Below, one piece after another: positions 1-7,675 of a stretch of 64,000 nucleotides of DNA (within the stretch, counting starts at the first letter, position 1; each line of letters begins with the position of its first letter). The stretch is from Hoeflea sp. (GTDB lineage Bacteria > Pseudomonadota > Alphaproteobacteria > Rhizobiales > Rhizobiaceae). A model generated the notes under the pieces. That model was not told the origin of the DNA and searched no databases. It saw only the letters and a program-made list of their open reading frames with translations. The stretch covers positions 120,728-184,727 of the forward strand of contig NZ_JACIYP010000002.1 in the NCBI RefSeq assembly GCF_014359905.1, given 5' to 3'. The position numbers and the translations under genes are program-made.

Positions 1-1
1 T

Positions 2-1081
2 GCCTTCATTGCCGGCGTCATGCTGGCGGAATCCTCCTACCGGCACGAACTGGAAGCCGACATCGAGCCGTTCCGCGGCATTCTGCTCGGCTTGTTTTTC
101 ATGGCGGTGGGATTGTCGCTGGATCTTTCGGTGATTGCGGGCAATATTCTGCTCATCGCCGTTGCCGTACCTGTGCTGATGGGCCTCAAGGCGCTCGTGA
201 TCTATGCTGCCTGCCGGGGCTTCGGATCAAGCCACAATGACAGCGTCCAGATTGCCGGATTGCTGCCGCAGGGCGGCGAGTTCGGCTTCGTGATCTTCAG
301 CGCGGCGGCGGCTGCAGGCGTCTTCAGTCCGGCCACGGCCTCGCTGCTGGTGGCCATTGTAACCCTTTCGATGGCGCTGACGCCTCTGGCCGCGGTCCTT
401 GCCAGGCGCCTGATGCATACGGCGGACCATGAACAGATGGAAGAAGACTTCGCCGGCGCGGGCTCGGATGTCCTGATGATCGGCTTTTCCCGTTTCGGTC
501 AGATCGCCTCGCAGATGCTGCTTGCCGGAGGATCGGACGTGACCATCATCGACCACTCCGCAGACCGGATCCGGTCAGCATCGAAGTTCGGCTTCAAGAT
601 CTATTTCGGCGACGGCACCCGCAAGGACGTGCTGATCGCGGCCGGCATCAAGCGCGCCAAGATCGTTGCCGTGTGCACCCAGAAGCTGGAAATCACCGAC
701 AGGATCGTCGACCTGATCCAGGCGGAGTTTCCCACCGCCCGCATCTTCGCGCGAGCCTATGACCGGACCCATACGTTGTCGCTGCGGGCCCGTGGCGTGG
801 AGTATGAAATGCGCGAAACCTTCGAATCCGGCATGGTGTTCGGCCGCAAGACGCTCGAAGCACTGGGGACAACCGAAGACCTGGCGCTGGAGATCAGCGA
901 GGACGTGCGCCGCCGCGACGAGGAGCGGCTGGCGCTGCAGGCGGTGGAAGGCATTCTCGCCGGCAGGGAAAAATTGCTCACCCGCCCGGTTACTCCGGAA
1001 CCGCTGATCAAACCGAAACGCGAATCCGAACGACTGGACAAACCTCTCGAAGCCGATATCTCCTTATCGGATCCCGCATGA
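2..1081 (+). CDS. Kef-type monovalent cation:proton antiporter, C-terminal part (5' end cut by the window)
   Basis: The reading frame is open from the first bases, so the gene starts before the window; 359 residues are visible. The first ~135 residues are the last membrane helices of a CPA2-type sodium/proton exchanger domain (AGVMLAES and GLFFMAVG are typical Kef segments). A hydrophilic domain beginning DVLMIGFSRFGQIA follows, a TrkA-N/RCK nucleotide-binding Rossmann fold with GFSRFG in the glycine-rich position and an acidic IIDHS after the second strand. Such proteins exchange K+ or Na+ for protons across the inner membrane, gated by the RCK domain. The charged C-terminal tail (last ~60 residues) is not conserved-looking. 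KefB versus KefC cannot be decided, as the N-terminus and any ancillary subunit lie outside. Confidence 0.88.
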   Translation, partial: AFIAGVMLAESSYRHELEADIEPFRGILLGLFFMAVGLSLDLSVIAGNILLIAVAVPVLMGLKALVIYAACRGFGSSHNDSVQIAGLLPQGGEFGFVIFSAAAAAGVFSPATASLLVAIVTLSMALTPLAAVLARRLMHTADHEQMEEDFAGAGSDVLMIGFSRFGQIASQMLLAGGSDVTIIDHSADRIRSASKFGFKIYFGDGTRKDVLIAAGIKRAKIVAVCTQKLEITDRIVDLIQAEFPTARIFARAYDRTHTLSLRARGVEYEMRETFESGMVFGRKTLEALGTTEDLALEISEDVRRRDEERLALQAVEGILAGREKLLTRPVTPEPLIKPKRESERLDKPLEADISLSDPA

Positions 1082-1103
1082 TTGCAGCAAGAAAGACAAA
1101 TCC

Positions 1104-1523
1104 ATGATGACGCCGTTTCACCTCGCCTTTCCCATTCGCAACATTGAAGAGACACGTCATTTCTATGGCGACGTGCTGGGCTGTCCGATGGGACGGTTCA
1201 CCGACAGCTGGATCGATTTCGATCTGTTCGGGCACCAGATGTCCGGCCATGTTCGCCCGGATGCGGGCACCGGCGCCGCGCCGGGGGTGGTGGACGGCCA
1301 TTCGGTTCCGATCCCGCATTTCGGCGCCGTACTTCAGATGGACGACTGGAAAGGACTTGCCGCGCGGCTCGAAGCCGCGGACGGCATTGACTGGATCATG
1401 AAACCGACGCTGCGATTTGAAGGCCAGCCCGGCGAACAGGCAACCCTTTTCATCCGCGATCCATCCGGCAATGCGCTTGAGTTCAAGGGATTTGCCGATC
1501 TGGGGCAGGTTTTCGCCGCTTGA
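1104..1523 (+). CDS. VOC-superfamily (glyoxalase/bleomycin-resistance/dioxygenase-like) protein
   Basis: A 139-residue single-domain protein. It opens with FHLAFPIRNIEETRHFYGDVLG, the first beta-alpha-beta module of the vicinal oxygen chelate fold with a candidate metal-ligand His near residue 6, and ends with FIRDPSGNALEFKGF, where the Glu is a usual metal ligand. Family members are glyoxalases, ring-cleavage dioxygenases, fosfomycin/bleomycin resistance proteins and isomerases; the substrate cannot be told here. The ATG lies 23 bases after the antiporter stop, and its stop overlaps the TTG start of the MATE gene, so the genes may be co-transcribed. Confidence 0.85.
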   Translation: MMTPFHLAFPIRNIEETRHFYGDVLGCPMGRFTDSWIDFDLFGHQMSGHVRPDAGTGAAPGVVDGHSVPIPHFGAVLQMDDWKGLAARLEAADGIDWIMKPTLRFEGQPGEQATLFIRDPSGNALEFKGFADLGQVFAA

Positions 1524-2983
1524 GCGCGCGATCGCCTCAGGCACCCGGCGCGGCCGCAGCGACCCGACCCCGCGGCGAACCCGGGGTCTTCGTCACCGGC
1601 TCGACCATGCGGCACGTGGTGACCATGACCGCGACCGGCTCGATCGGCCTGGTGGCGGTGTTCATCGTCGATGCGCTCAACCTGTTCTACATCTCGCTCC
1701 TGGGACAGCAGGAGCTTGCCGCGGCCATCGGCTATGCGGGCACGCTGTTGTTCTTCAGCACCTCGATCGCCATCGGCCTGTCGATCGCGGCCACCGCGCT
1801 TACGGCACGCGCGCTCGGCCGCGGCGAGCGCGGCGAGGCGCGCGAGATCGCCGGCGCGTCGATCGCCTACATGTTGATCCTGATGACCGCGACGGTGGCG
1901 CTGGTCTATCCGTTCCTGGCCGAACTGGTGCAGATGATGGGTGCCAGAGGCCGGACCGCGGAACTCGCCACGGAATTCATGCAGATCGTGCTGCCCTCCC
2001 TGCCCGTGCTCGGCATGGGCATGTGCCTGTCAGCCCTGCTCCGCGCCGTCGGGGACGCCAGGCGGGCGATGTATGTCACGCTCGGCGCGGGCGCGCTGAC
2101 CGCGGCGCTCGATCCCCTCTTCATCTTCGGCTTCGACCTTGGCATCCATGGCGCGGCGATTGCCACGGTGATCTCGCGGTTTGCGCTGGTGGGCATCGGC
2201 CTGTACGGGCTCATCCGGGTGCACAATCTGGTCGCCCTGCCGTCAAGGGCGGTGATCGCGCGGGAATTCCGGCCGTTTCTCGCCATCGGCCTGACGGCGC
2301 TGATGACCCAGATCGCCACGCCCGTGGGCAACACCTTCGTGACAACGACCATGGCACAGCATGGCGACGCCGCCGTGGCCGGCTGGGCCGTGGTCGGCCG
2401 TCTGATCCCGGTCGCGTTCGGAGCGCTGTTTGCTTTGTCGGGCGCGATCGGCCCGATTCTGGGCCAGAACTACGGCGCCAAGCGCTATGACCGATTGATG
2501 TCGACGATGCGCGACGCCCTGATTTTCATCATGATCTATACGCTTGTTGCATGGGCCATCCTGGCCCTGTTCCGCAACCAGATCGCCGATCTGTTTGGCG
2601 CCACGGACGACGCACGCGCGGTGATCGTGTTCTTCTGCCTGTTCGTTGCGGGAAGCTTCATTTTCAACGGCATGCTGTTCGTGGCCAATGCGGCCTTCAA
2701 CAATCTGGGCTATGCGCTTCATTCCACCGCATTCAACTGGGGCCGTTCGACGCTCGGAGTGATACCCTTCGTCTGGTTCGGGGCGCACTGGTATGGAGCG
2801 CCGGGCGCGCTCGCGGGCTATGGCCTTGGCGCGGTGGTGTTCGGCCTTGCCGCCGTCATTGTCAGCTTCCGGGTGATTTCGAAGATCGAGGACAGGGATG
2901 GCGGCGCGGCGGGTGAAACTGTTGTTCAAATCCCGCCAGCGGGGAATTCAGCCTTCACCAGCGGCAAGGCTTCGGCGCTTTAG
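1520..2983 (+). CDS. MATE-family multidrug/solute efflux transporter
   Basis: 487 residues with about twelve hydrophobic helices in two similar halves (SLLGQQELAAAIGYAG in the first, GAIGPILGQNYGAKRYDR after the sixth helix), as in MATE exporters that extrude cationic drugs or metabolites by Na+ or H+ antiport. The TTG at 1520 overlaps the previous stop (TTGA) and gives a hydrophilic leader of ~29 residues; the first ATG is at 1607 (MRHVVTM), just before helix 1, and is a realistic alternative start. Length fits the family (450-490). The substrate cannot be inferred. Confidence 0.85.
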   Translation: MSARSPQAPGAAAATRPRGEPGVFVTGSTMRHVVTMTATGSIGLVAVFIVDALNLFYISLLGQQELAAAIGYAGTLLFFSTSIAIGLSIAATALTARALGRGERGEAREIAGASIAYMLILMTATVALVYPFLAELVQMMGARGRTAELATEFMQIVLPSLPVLGMGMCLSALLRAVGDARRAMYVTLGAGALTAALDPLFIFGFDLGIHGAAIATVISRFALVGIGLYGLIRVHNLVALPSRAVIAREFRPFLAIGLTALMTQIATPVGNTFVTTTMAQHGDAAVAGWAVVGRLIPVAFGALFALSGAIGPILGQNYGAKRYDRLMSTMRDALIFIMIYTLVAWAILALFRNQIADLFGATDDARAVIVFFCLFVAGSFIFNGMLFVANAAFNNLGYALHSTAFNWGRSTLGVIPFVWFGAHWYGAPGALAGYGLGAVVFGLAAVIVSFRVISKIEDRDGGAAGETVVQIPPAGNSAFTSGKASAL

Positions 2984-3018
2984 AGCAGTGAAATGATGCA
3001 TGTACGGCGCGACATGCA

Positions 3019-3903
3019 TCAGGACAGGTCGTGGAAGGCAAAGGCGGCATCGAGGTCGCGCTTGAGCTGTTCGGCCACACCCTTCGAATCGTTGAGGATC
3101 TCCTTGGCCTTGAGGAAATCCAGGACCCGGAAGTGATGCACATCCGGCCTGAGAAGAATATGCGGCGGATAGGCCTGCCGTTTCATCTCGATGATCGACT
3201 GCATCATCAGCTGGTTGGCGCCGAACATCATGTCGATGCTTGACGGCGCCTGTCCCGGCGTTCCCGACGGCAGGCCGACGACGTCCACGCCTATGATGAT
3301 GTCGGCCATTCCGCTCAACTTGTCGAACGGCACCGGATTGAAAATGCCGCCGTCGACCATGATCCGGTCGCCGATCGTGACGGGGCGGAACACCGCCGGG
3401 ATCGCGGCCGAAGCGGCAATCGCAGGCCGCAATTCGCCAGTCTCGCACACCACTTCGCAATGGCCGAAATAATCGGTGACCAGGATCTTGGTCGGGACTT
3501 TCAGGTCCTCGAAATTGCGGGCGACACCAGTGGGCAGAAACTCCTCAAGAATACGCTCGACATTGAACTGGCCAAGCCGAAGCCCGTTTTCCATGGCGTC
3601 CTTGACGCCGAGCGGGCGGGCCGCCTTCCAGATCCTGCCGAATGCGTTCGATCGTGTTCCGATCGTCTGCATGGTGTGGTCGCGGATTTCCCTGCCCGTG
3701 AGACCCGAGGCCATGGCTGCGCCCATGATGGCGCCAATCGACGACCCGGAGATCGCAACCGGCCGGATGCCCATCGCGTCCAGCGTCTCGATGATATGGA
3801 TATGGGCGACACCGCGCGCGCCGCCACCGCCGAAAGCCACGGCAACGGTGGGACCGGATGGTTTGACCGGAAGGTCCGTAACGGTGGTGTCGATCTTACC
3901 CAT
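3019..3903 (-). CDS. Patatin-like phospholipase / lipid acyl hydrolase
   Basis: 294 residues from the ATG at 3903. The oxyanion-hole glycine loop GGGGARG is at residues 25-31, the nucleophile elbow GSSIG (Ser55) follows, and the second dyad residue is in VDGG (Asp184): the full Ser-Asp dyad of the patatin fold. Members deacylate phospholipids or other acyl lipids at the cytoplasmic face of the membrane. The start overlaps the end of rsmD by 8 bases, so it is probably translationally coupled to rluB-rsmD. An in-frame upstream ATG at 3993 would extend it deep into rsmD and adds nothing family-like. No signal peptide. Confidence 0.9.
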   Translation of the reverse strand: MGKIDTTVTDLPVKPSGPTVAVAFGGGGARGVAHIHIIETLDAMGIRPVAISGSSIGAIMGAAMASGLTGREIRDHTMQTIGTRSNAFGRIWKAARPLGVKDAMENGLRLGQFNVERILEEFLPTGVARNFEDLKVPTKILVTDYFGHCEVVCETGELRPAIAASAAIPAVFRPVTIGDRIMVDGGIFNPVPFDKLSGMADIIIGVDVVGLPSGTPGQAPSSIDMMFGANQLMMQSIIEMKRQAYPPHILLRPDVHHFRVLDFLKAKEILNDSKGVAEQLKRDLDAAFAFHDLS

Positions 3904-4513
3904 TGTCCAGACTGCTTTCAGTGGTGTCTTCGGCCATCGGCCGCGCGAGCGACTTGCCTGCATCATAGCGGAAAAACCGCATGACGGTGTCACCGAAAGC
4001 GCGGGTTTCCAAAAGTCCGAACTCCGGCCCTGGCTCTGGCTGGGCTGCGGCTTCTTCCTCGAGGACGATCACCGCACCCGGCGCAATCCATCCGCCCCTG
4101 GCGGCGGAGGCGAGCGCCTTTTCGCCCAATCCCTTGCCATAGGGCGGGTCGGCGAAGACCAGATCGAACTGCCCCATCGTGCCGGATGGCCCCAGCTTGC
4201 TGGCGTCACGGCGAAACAAGCGCGAACGGCCCTGCAAGCCGAAGCTTTCGATGTTTTTCTGGATGATCCCGCGGCCTTCCACGCCGTTCTCGACAAACAG
4301 CGCGCTGCGGCAGCCGCGCGACAGCGCCTCGAGCCCGAGCGCCCCGGTGCCCGCGAACAGATCGAGCGCGCGCGTTTGATCGAGCGCTTCAGGGTAGCCG
4401 TGGCTCAGGATGTTGAACAGGCTTTCGCGGCTCCGGTCCGTGGTGGGCCGGATCGCCTGTGTTTTCGGCGCGGCAAGGCTCCTGCCGCGAAATTCACCGC
4501 CGACGATCCGCAC
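3896..4513 (-). CDS. rsmD: 16S rRNA (guanine966-N2)-methyltransferase RsmD
   Basis: 205 residues beginning at a GTG ([13 protein letters not shown]), the canonical RsmD N-terminus. The SAM-binding glycine loop is [13 protein letters not shown] and the catalytic motif IV is FADPPYG. RsmD methylates N2 of G966 in helix 31 of 16S rRNA in the 30S subunit. The GTG lies 20 bases inside the end of rluB; farther upstream the frame is only the antisense-like shadow of rluB's low-complexity tail, so longer starts are rejected. Followed by the patatin gene with an 8-base overlap. Confidence 0.93.
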   Translation of the reverse strand: MRIVGGEFRGRSLAAPKTQAIRPTTDRSRESLFNILSHGYPEALDQTRALDLFAGTGALGLEALSRGCRSALFVENGVEGRGIIQKNIESFGLQGRSRLFRRDASKLGPSGTMGQFDLVFADPPYGKGLGEKALASAARGGWIAPGAVIVLEEEAAAQPEPGPEFGLLETRAFGDTVMRFFRYDAGKSLARPMAEDTTESSLDNG

Positions 4514-6170
4514 CTGGTCCGCGTCCCCTTCCGGAATCCGGCTTGCCGCCACGGTTTTCACCGGCGGGTTTTGCAGATGGCTTTCCTGCCGGCTTGCCGT
4601 AACTCTTGCCCGGCCCCTTTGCAGGACCATCGAACGACTTGCCGCCGCGATTTTCACCCGTGGGCTTTCCCGCCGGCTTGCCGTAACTCTTGCCCGGCCC
4701 CTTCGCAGGACCATCGAATGACTTGCCGCCGCCCGGTTTGCCCGCGGCCTTGAAGCCCGGCTTGCCGCCCGGTGTCTTGAAATCCCGGGCAGGCCTGCCG
4801 TCCTCAGCCTCACCGGCGGGCCGCGGCTTGGCGCGGTCCTTGGGAAAGCTGCCGCGGCGCGTGTCGGCGCGCTGGTCCGCCCGAGCGGGCTTGCGCTCGG
4901 ACTTGTCACCGCCGCGTTCAGCCTCGGCCTTCTTCGCGTCCGCGACCGGACGCGCTCCGGGCGCCATCCAGACATTGGTGGCGCGGCTGCGCTGGACAAA
5001 GCTGCGCTTTGCAGGCCTCTCCCCCGGCTCCTCATTGCGTCCGCCACCGGGCTTGTCCGGTCTTGGTGCGCCGAAGGGTTTGCGATCGCCTCTGTCGCGG
5101 TCGGGCCTTTCGCGGTCAGGTGCGCGATCCCTGTCGCGGCCGAAAGTCTTGCCGTCACGCGATGGGCCATCACGCGATGGGCCATCCCGCGATGGGCCGT
5201 CTCGCGACGGCCGCCCGGGCTTGGTGTCCATCCGGGCGCGGGCGCGCTCGGTCTTCTCCGAGCTGGAAATCCATTCGCGCTGCGCCGGTTTGACCGCAGT
5301 CTTGGGCTTGGCGTCCGTTTTCGGCGCAGGGAGATGCTCGCTCAAGGGTGCATCGAAATTGGCGCCCGATTCCTCGATCATGCGTTCGCCCAGTTGTTCG
5401 CGCAGGATCCGGCTCTTGATCTCCACAACCTCGCCCTCGCGGATATCGCCGAGCTGGAATGGTCCGAACGAGATGCGGATCAGGCGATTGACGTCGAGTC
5501 CGAGCGCGCCGAGCACATTCTTGATCTCGCGGTTCTTGCCTTCGCGCAGACCCATGGTGATCCAGACATTGTGGCCCTGCTTGCGGTCGAGCGTCGCCTC
5601 GATGGCGCCATAGAGCACGCCCTCGACCGCGATGCCGTCCTTGAGTTCATCAAGCCTGGCCTGATCGATGTCGCCATAGGCGCGGACCCGGTAGCGCCGG
5701 AGCCAGCCGGTCTGGGGCAATTCCAGCGTGCGGGCCAGACCGCCATCATTGGTGAGAAGCAGCAGGCCCTCGGTGTTGATGTCGAGGCGTCCAACGGTCA
5801 GCACGCGGGGCAGATGCTTGGGCAGCTTGTCGAAGACCGTATCCCTTCCTTCGGGATCCTTGTTGGTCGTCACCAGTCCGGCGGGCTTGTGATAGACCCA
5901 CAGCCGGGTGCGTTCGATGCCGCCGATTTCCTCGCCATCGACTTCGATCCGGTCCGACAGCGAGACCACGACGGCCGGCGTGTCGAGGATCTTGCCATTG
6001 ACCTTGATCCGGCCCTCCGCGATCATCCGTTCGACGTCGCGGCGCGAGGCGACGCCTACACGCGCCAGGATCTTGGCGATCCGTCCGCTGTCGGAGGCCG
6101 CCTCAGCCGTTGCCGGCACGTCCTTTGCGGAGTGCGGTTTGGCGCGTTTGGGCTTGTCTTGTTCTGTCAT
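4494..6170 (-). CDS. rluB: RluB/RsuA-family rRNA pseudouridine synthase with a long repetitive basic tail
   Basis: 558 residues. Residues ~30-80 form an S4 RNA-binding domain ([20 protein letters not shown]), and ~100-260 the RsuA/RluB/E/F catalytic domain with the signature [18 protein letters not shown] (catalytic Asp in GRLD). The enzyme isomerises a uridine in 23S rRNA. The last ~270 residues are low-complexity and rich in Lys, Arg, Gly and Pro, with a 4x SRDGP tandem and two ~28-residue repeats ([19 protein letters not shown]...). Bacterial RluB is usually 240-300 residues; long disordered tails on this protein are known in rhizobia. The start ATG at 6170 fits a [11 protein letters not shown] leader. 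First gene of a likely rluB-rsmD-patatin operon. Confidence 0.93.
   Translation of the reverse strand: MTEQDKPKRAKPHSAKDVPATAEAASDSGRIAKILARVGVASRRDVERMIAEGRIKVNGKILDTPAVVVSLSDRIEVDGEEIGGIERTRLWVYHKPAGLVTTNKDPEGRDTVFDKLPKHLPRVLTVGRLDINTEGLLLLTNDGGLARTLELPQTGWLRRYRVRAYGDIDQARLDELKDGIAVEGVLYGAIEATLDRKQGHNVWITMGLREGKNREIKNVLGALGLDVNRLIRISFGPFQLGDIREGEVVEIKSRILREQLGERMIEESGANFDAPLSEHLPAPKTDAKPKTAVKPAQREWISSSEKTERARARMDTKPGRPSRDGPSRDGPSRDGPSRDGKTFGRDRDRAPDRERPDRDRGDRKPFGAPRPDKPGGGRNEEPGERPAKRSFVQRSRATNVWMAPGARPVADAKKAEAERGGDKSERKPARADQRADTRRGSFPKDRAKPRPAGEAEDGRPARDFKTPGGKPGFKAAGKPGGGKSFDGPAKGPGKSYGKPAGKPTGENRGGKSFDGPAKGPGKSYGKPAGKPSAKPAGENRGGKPDSGRGRGPGADRRR
4588..4735. repeat. 84-bp tandem repeat in the rluB tail
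   Basis: A block of ~62 bases starting GCCGGCTTGCCGTAACTC recurs 84 bases later (4588 and 4672) with only a few differences. It encodes two copies of a 28-residue Gly/Lys/Pro unit, and a third partial unit follows. The period is a multiple of three, so copy-number change keeps frame. Confidence 0.85.
5155..5212. repeat. 15-bp tandem repeat (about 4 copies) in rluB
   Basis: Unit CGATGGGCCATCACG is repeated about four times with small changes and encodes (SRDGP)n on the minus strand. A 15-bp period lets the number of units vary by slippage without a frameshift. Confidence 0.85.
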
Positions 6171-6260
6171 TTGCTATTTGCCTGCCTTCACAGCGTAAGC
6201 TGCGTTGTCCTTGACGCGCCATGGCCGCTCGATACGTTCGGTTTGCGCAGAGGCCTTGCT

Positions 6261-6280
6261 TCAGACCTTTTCAGGTCTGA
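6261..6280. promoter_or_regulatory. 8-bp perfect inverted repeat between rluB and tadA
   Basis: TCAGACCT-TTTC-AGGTCTGA lies in the divergent intergenic region between rluB (minus) and tadA (plus), ~90 bases from either start. It could be an operator or a hairpin in the tadA leader. There is no T-run, so it is not a convincing terminator. Confidence 0.35.
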
Positions 6281-6368
6281 CGGGGTGTGCGGTTAAATGG
6301 CTGTCTATCAGGTTGGACGAGCCGGGTTAAGAGGTTTCATCGGTGGTCAGCATCAGTCCGGACTTTTC

Positions 6369-6815
6369 ATGATCAGCAAGGGCTATATGGATCTTGCCCT
6401 TGAGGAAGCCCGGGCCGCTGCCGCACGCGGCGAGGTGCCGGTCGGCGCGGTGATTGTGCGCGACGGTGTCGTGCTCGCACGCGCGGGCAACCGGACCCGG
6501 GAACTCAATGATGTGACCGCCCACGCCGAAATCCTCGCCATCCGTCAGGCAGCCCAGGATCTGGGAAGCGAGCGGCTGACGGACGCCGATCTCTATGTCA
6601 CGCTGGAACCCTGCACCATGTGCGCCGCGGCGATCGCCTTTGCCCGGCTGCGAAGGCTCTATTTCGGCGCTGACGACGAGAAAGGCGGGGCGGTGACCAG
6701 CGGCGTCCAGTTCTTCAACCAGCCCACCTGCCACCACATCCCCGAGATCTACCCCGGCATGGCCTCCAGCGACGCCATGCGGCTGCTCAAGGATTTTTTC
6801 AGAGACAGGCGCTAA
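6369..6815 (+). CDS. tadA: tRNA-specific adenosine(34) deaminase TadA
   Basis: 148 residues from ATG 6369 (MISKGYMDLALEEA). The zinc site is complete: HAE (His52, Glu54) and PCTMC (Cys82, Cys85) of the cytidine/deoxycytidylate deaminase fold, in the TadA-specific context NDVTAHAEILAIR. It converts A34 to inosine in tRNA-Arg(ACG). An in-frame ATG at 6297 would add 24 residues unlike family N-termini, and the length from 6369 matches TadA. It is transcribed divergently from rluB, a common rhizobial neighbourhood. Confidence 0.93.
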   Translation: MISKGYMDLALEEARAAAARGEVPVGAVIVRDGVVLARAGNRTRELNDVTAHAEILAIRQAAQDLGSERLTDADLYVTLEPCTMCAAAIAFARLRRLYFGADDEKGGAVTSGVQFFNQPTCHHIPEIYPGMASSDAMRLLKDFFRDRR

Positions 6816-6829
6816 TCAGTCTCGGCAGC

Positions 6830-7492
6830 CTACCAGGGCCACCAGCTGCGCTTTCCGGTCCCTGCCTTCTTGGCCTCTGAGATACGGCGGCGTTCCTTGA
6901 CCTTTTCAGGCTCGCCAAGGTCGCCGACCGGGGCAGTTTCCGCTGGCTGGCGATAGGTCAGGGGCGGATCGGACAGGAAGCGGCGCCGATCCGAATAGGC
7001 ACCTTGCTGGATCTTTCGGCTCTCCTGATAGGCCTTGCGCTGTTCGGCAGTGTTGAGGACGTCATGAGGTGTGGGTGGGCCGTCACCCGCCCTGCCAGAG
7101 ACCTGAGGGGTTGCACCGCTCGAGGACGCCACGCGCCTGGCCAAAGGCGACCTGATGCTGTTGGGATTGGAGTCAGCCTCGGCGATCAGCCGCTTGCGGG
7201 TTTCCTCAGGCGATTCCACCCAGGCAGGGTTGCCTTCGACGACATTTTGCTGCGGAGCAGGAAGGCTCGCGGTATTGGCGGGCTGCACAATTGCCGGGCG
7301 GGGCTTGTATTCAATGGCTTCCGCCTTGTTGGTGCCGCCGAGCGAGGCAATATTGCCGAGATCGTCGATCAATTGCTCGGTCGACGACTTGTCAGTGCCG
7401 TAGGTCGGGCCAAGGCAGCCTGACAGTGTCAGGCTTGCGGCAATGAGTGCGCCAATGGTCACGCCGGCGCGATACTTTGTCTTCATTGTCAT
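6830..7492 (-). CDS. Putative lipoprotein, function unknown
   Basis: 220 residues with an N-terminal signal (KTKYRAGVTIGALIAASLTL) and lipobox LSGC ending at about residue 26, so lipidation and envelope anchoring are predicted. The mature part is hydrophilic and Pro/Arg-rich with no known domain, ending KRSWWPW. Two adjacent ATGs (7492 and 7486) are possible starts. It faces tadA tail to tail and follows ileS by ~180 bases on the same strand. Proteins of this type occur beside ileS in other rhizobia as far as I recall, but their role is unknown to me. Confidence 0.75.
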   Translation of the reverse strand: MTMKTKYRAGVTIGALIAASLTLSGCLGPTYGTDKSSTEQLIDDLGNIASLGGTNKAEAIEYKPRPAIVQPANTASLPAPQQNVVEGNPAWVESPEETRKRLIAEADSNPNSIRSPLARRVASSSGATPQVSGRAGDGPPTPHDVLNTAEQRKAYQESRKIQQGAYSDRRRFLSDPPLTYRQPAETAPVGDLGEPEKVKERRRISEAKKAGTGKRSWWPW

Positions 7493-7515
7493 GCACTGGG
7501 TCCCGTTTCAGACAG

Positions 7516-7626
7516 TCACTGTGAATTCGGCTGCTTGTCGCCGGACAATCCGGCCTTTTTCAGGCAGGGTTTTATCGGATAGCCGCCGTGAGAGCAATTG
7601 ACCCGGCAAAATTCGCTCTGCAGCAT
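7516..7626 (-). CDS. Possible 36-residue cysteine-containing small protein
   Basis: Frame ATG 7626 to stop 7516, with Cys at positions 7, 11 and 21 (EFCRVNCSHGGYPIKPCLKK). A GGGCGGGG stretch about 8 bases upstream could serve as ribosome-binding site. It sits between ileS and the lipoprotein gene on the same strand. I do not recognise it; it could be a real small protein, a remnant or chance. Confidence 0.28.
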   Translation of the reverse strand: MLQSEFCRVNCSHGGYPIKPCLKKAGLSGDKQPNSQ

Positions 7627-7637
7627 TTGCTGACCCC

Positions 7638-7665
7638 GCCCGGCCGCGGATGATCCGGGCCGGGC
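7638..7665 (-). terminator. GC-rich hairpin after ileS
   Basis: GCCCGGCC and GGCCGGGC form a perfect 8-bp stem with a 12-base loop, beginning about 10 bases after the ileS stop on the minus strand. There is no U-tract, so termination would be weak or factor-dependent. Confidence 0.4.
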
Positions 7666-7675
7666 AAGCCATGGA

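Noticed and set aside
3896..5185. A 429-residue version of RsmD
   Set aside because: The first 224 residues are the out-of-frame shadow of rluB's repetitive tail; RsmD homology starts at the GTG at 4513.
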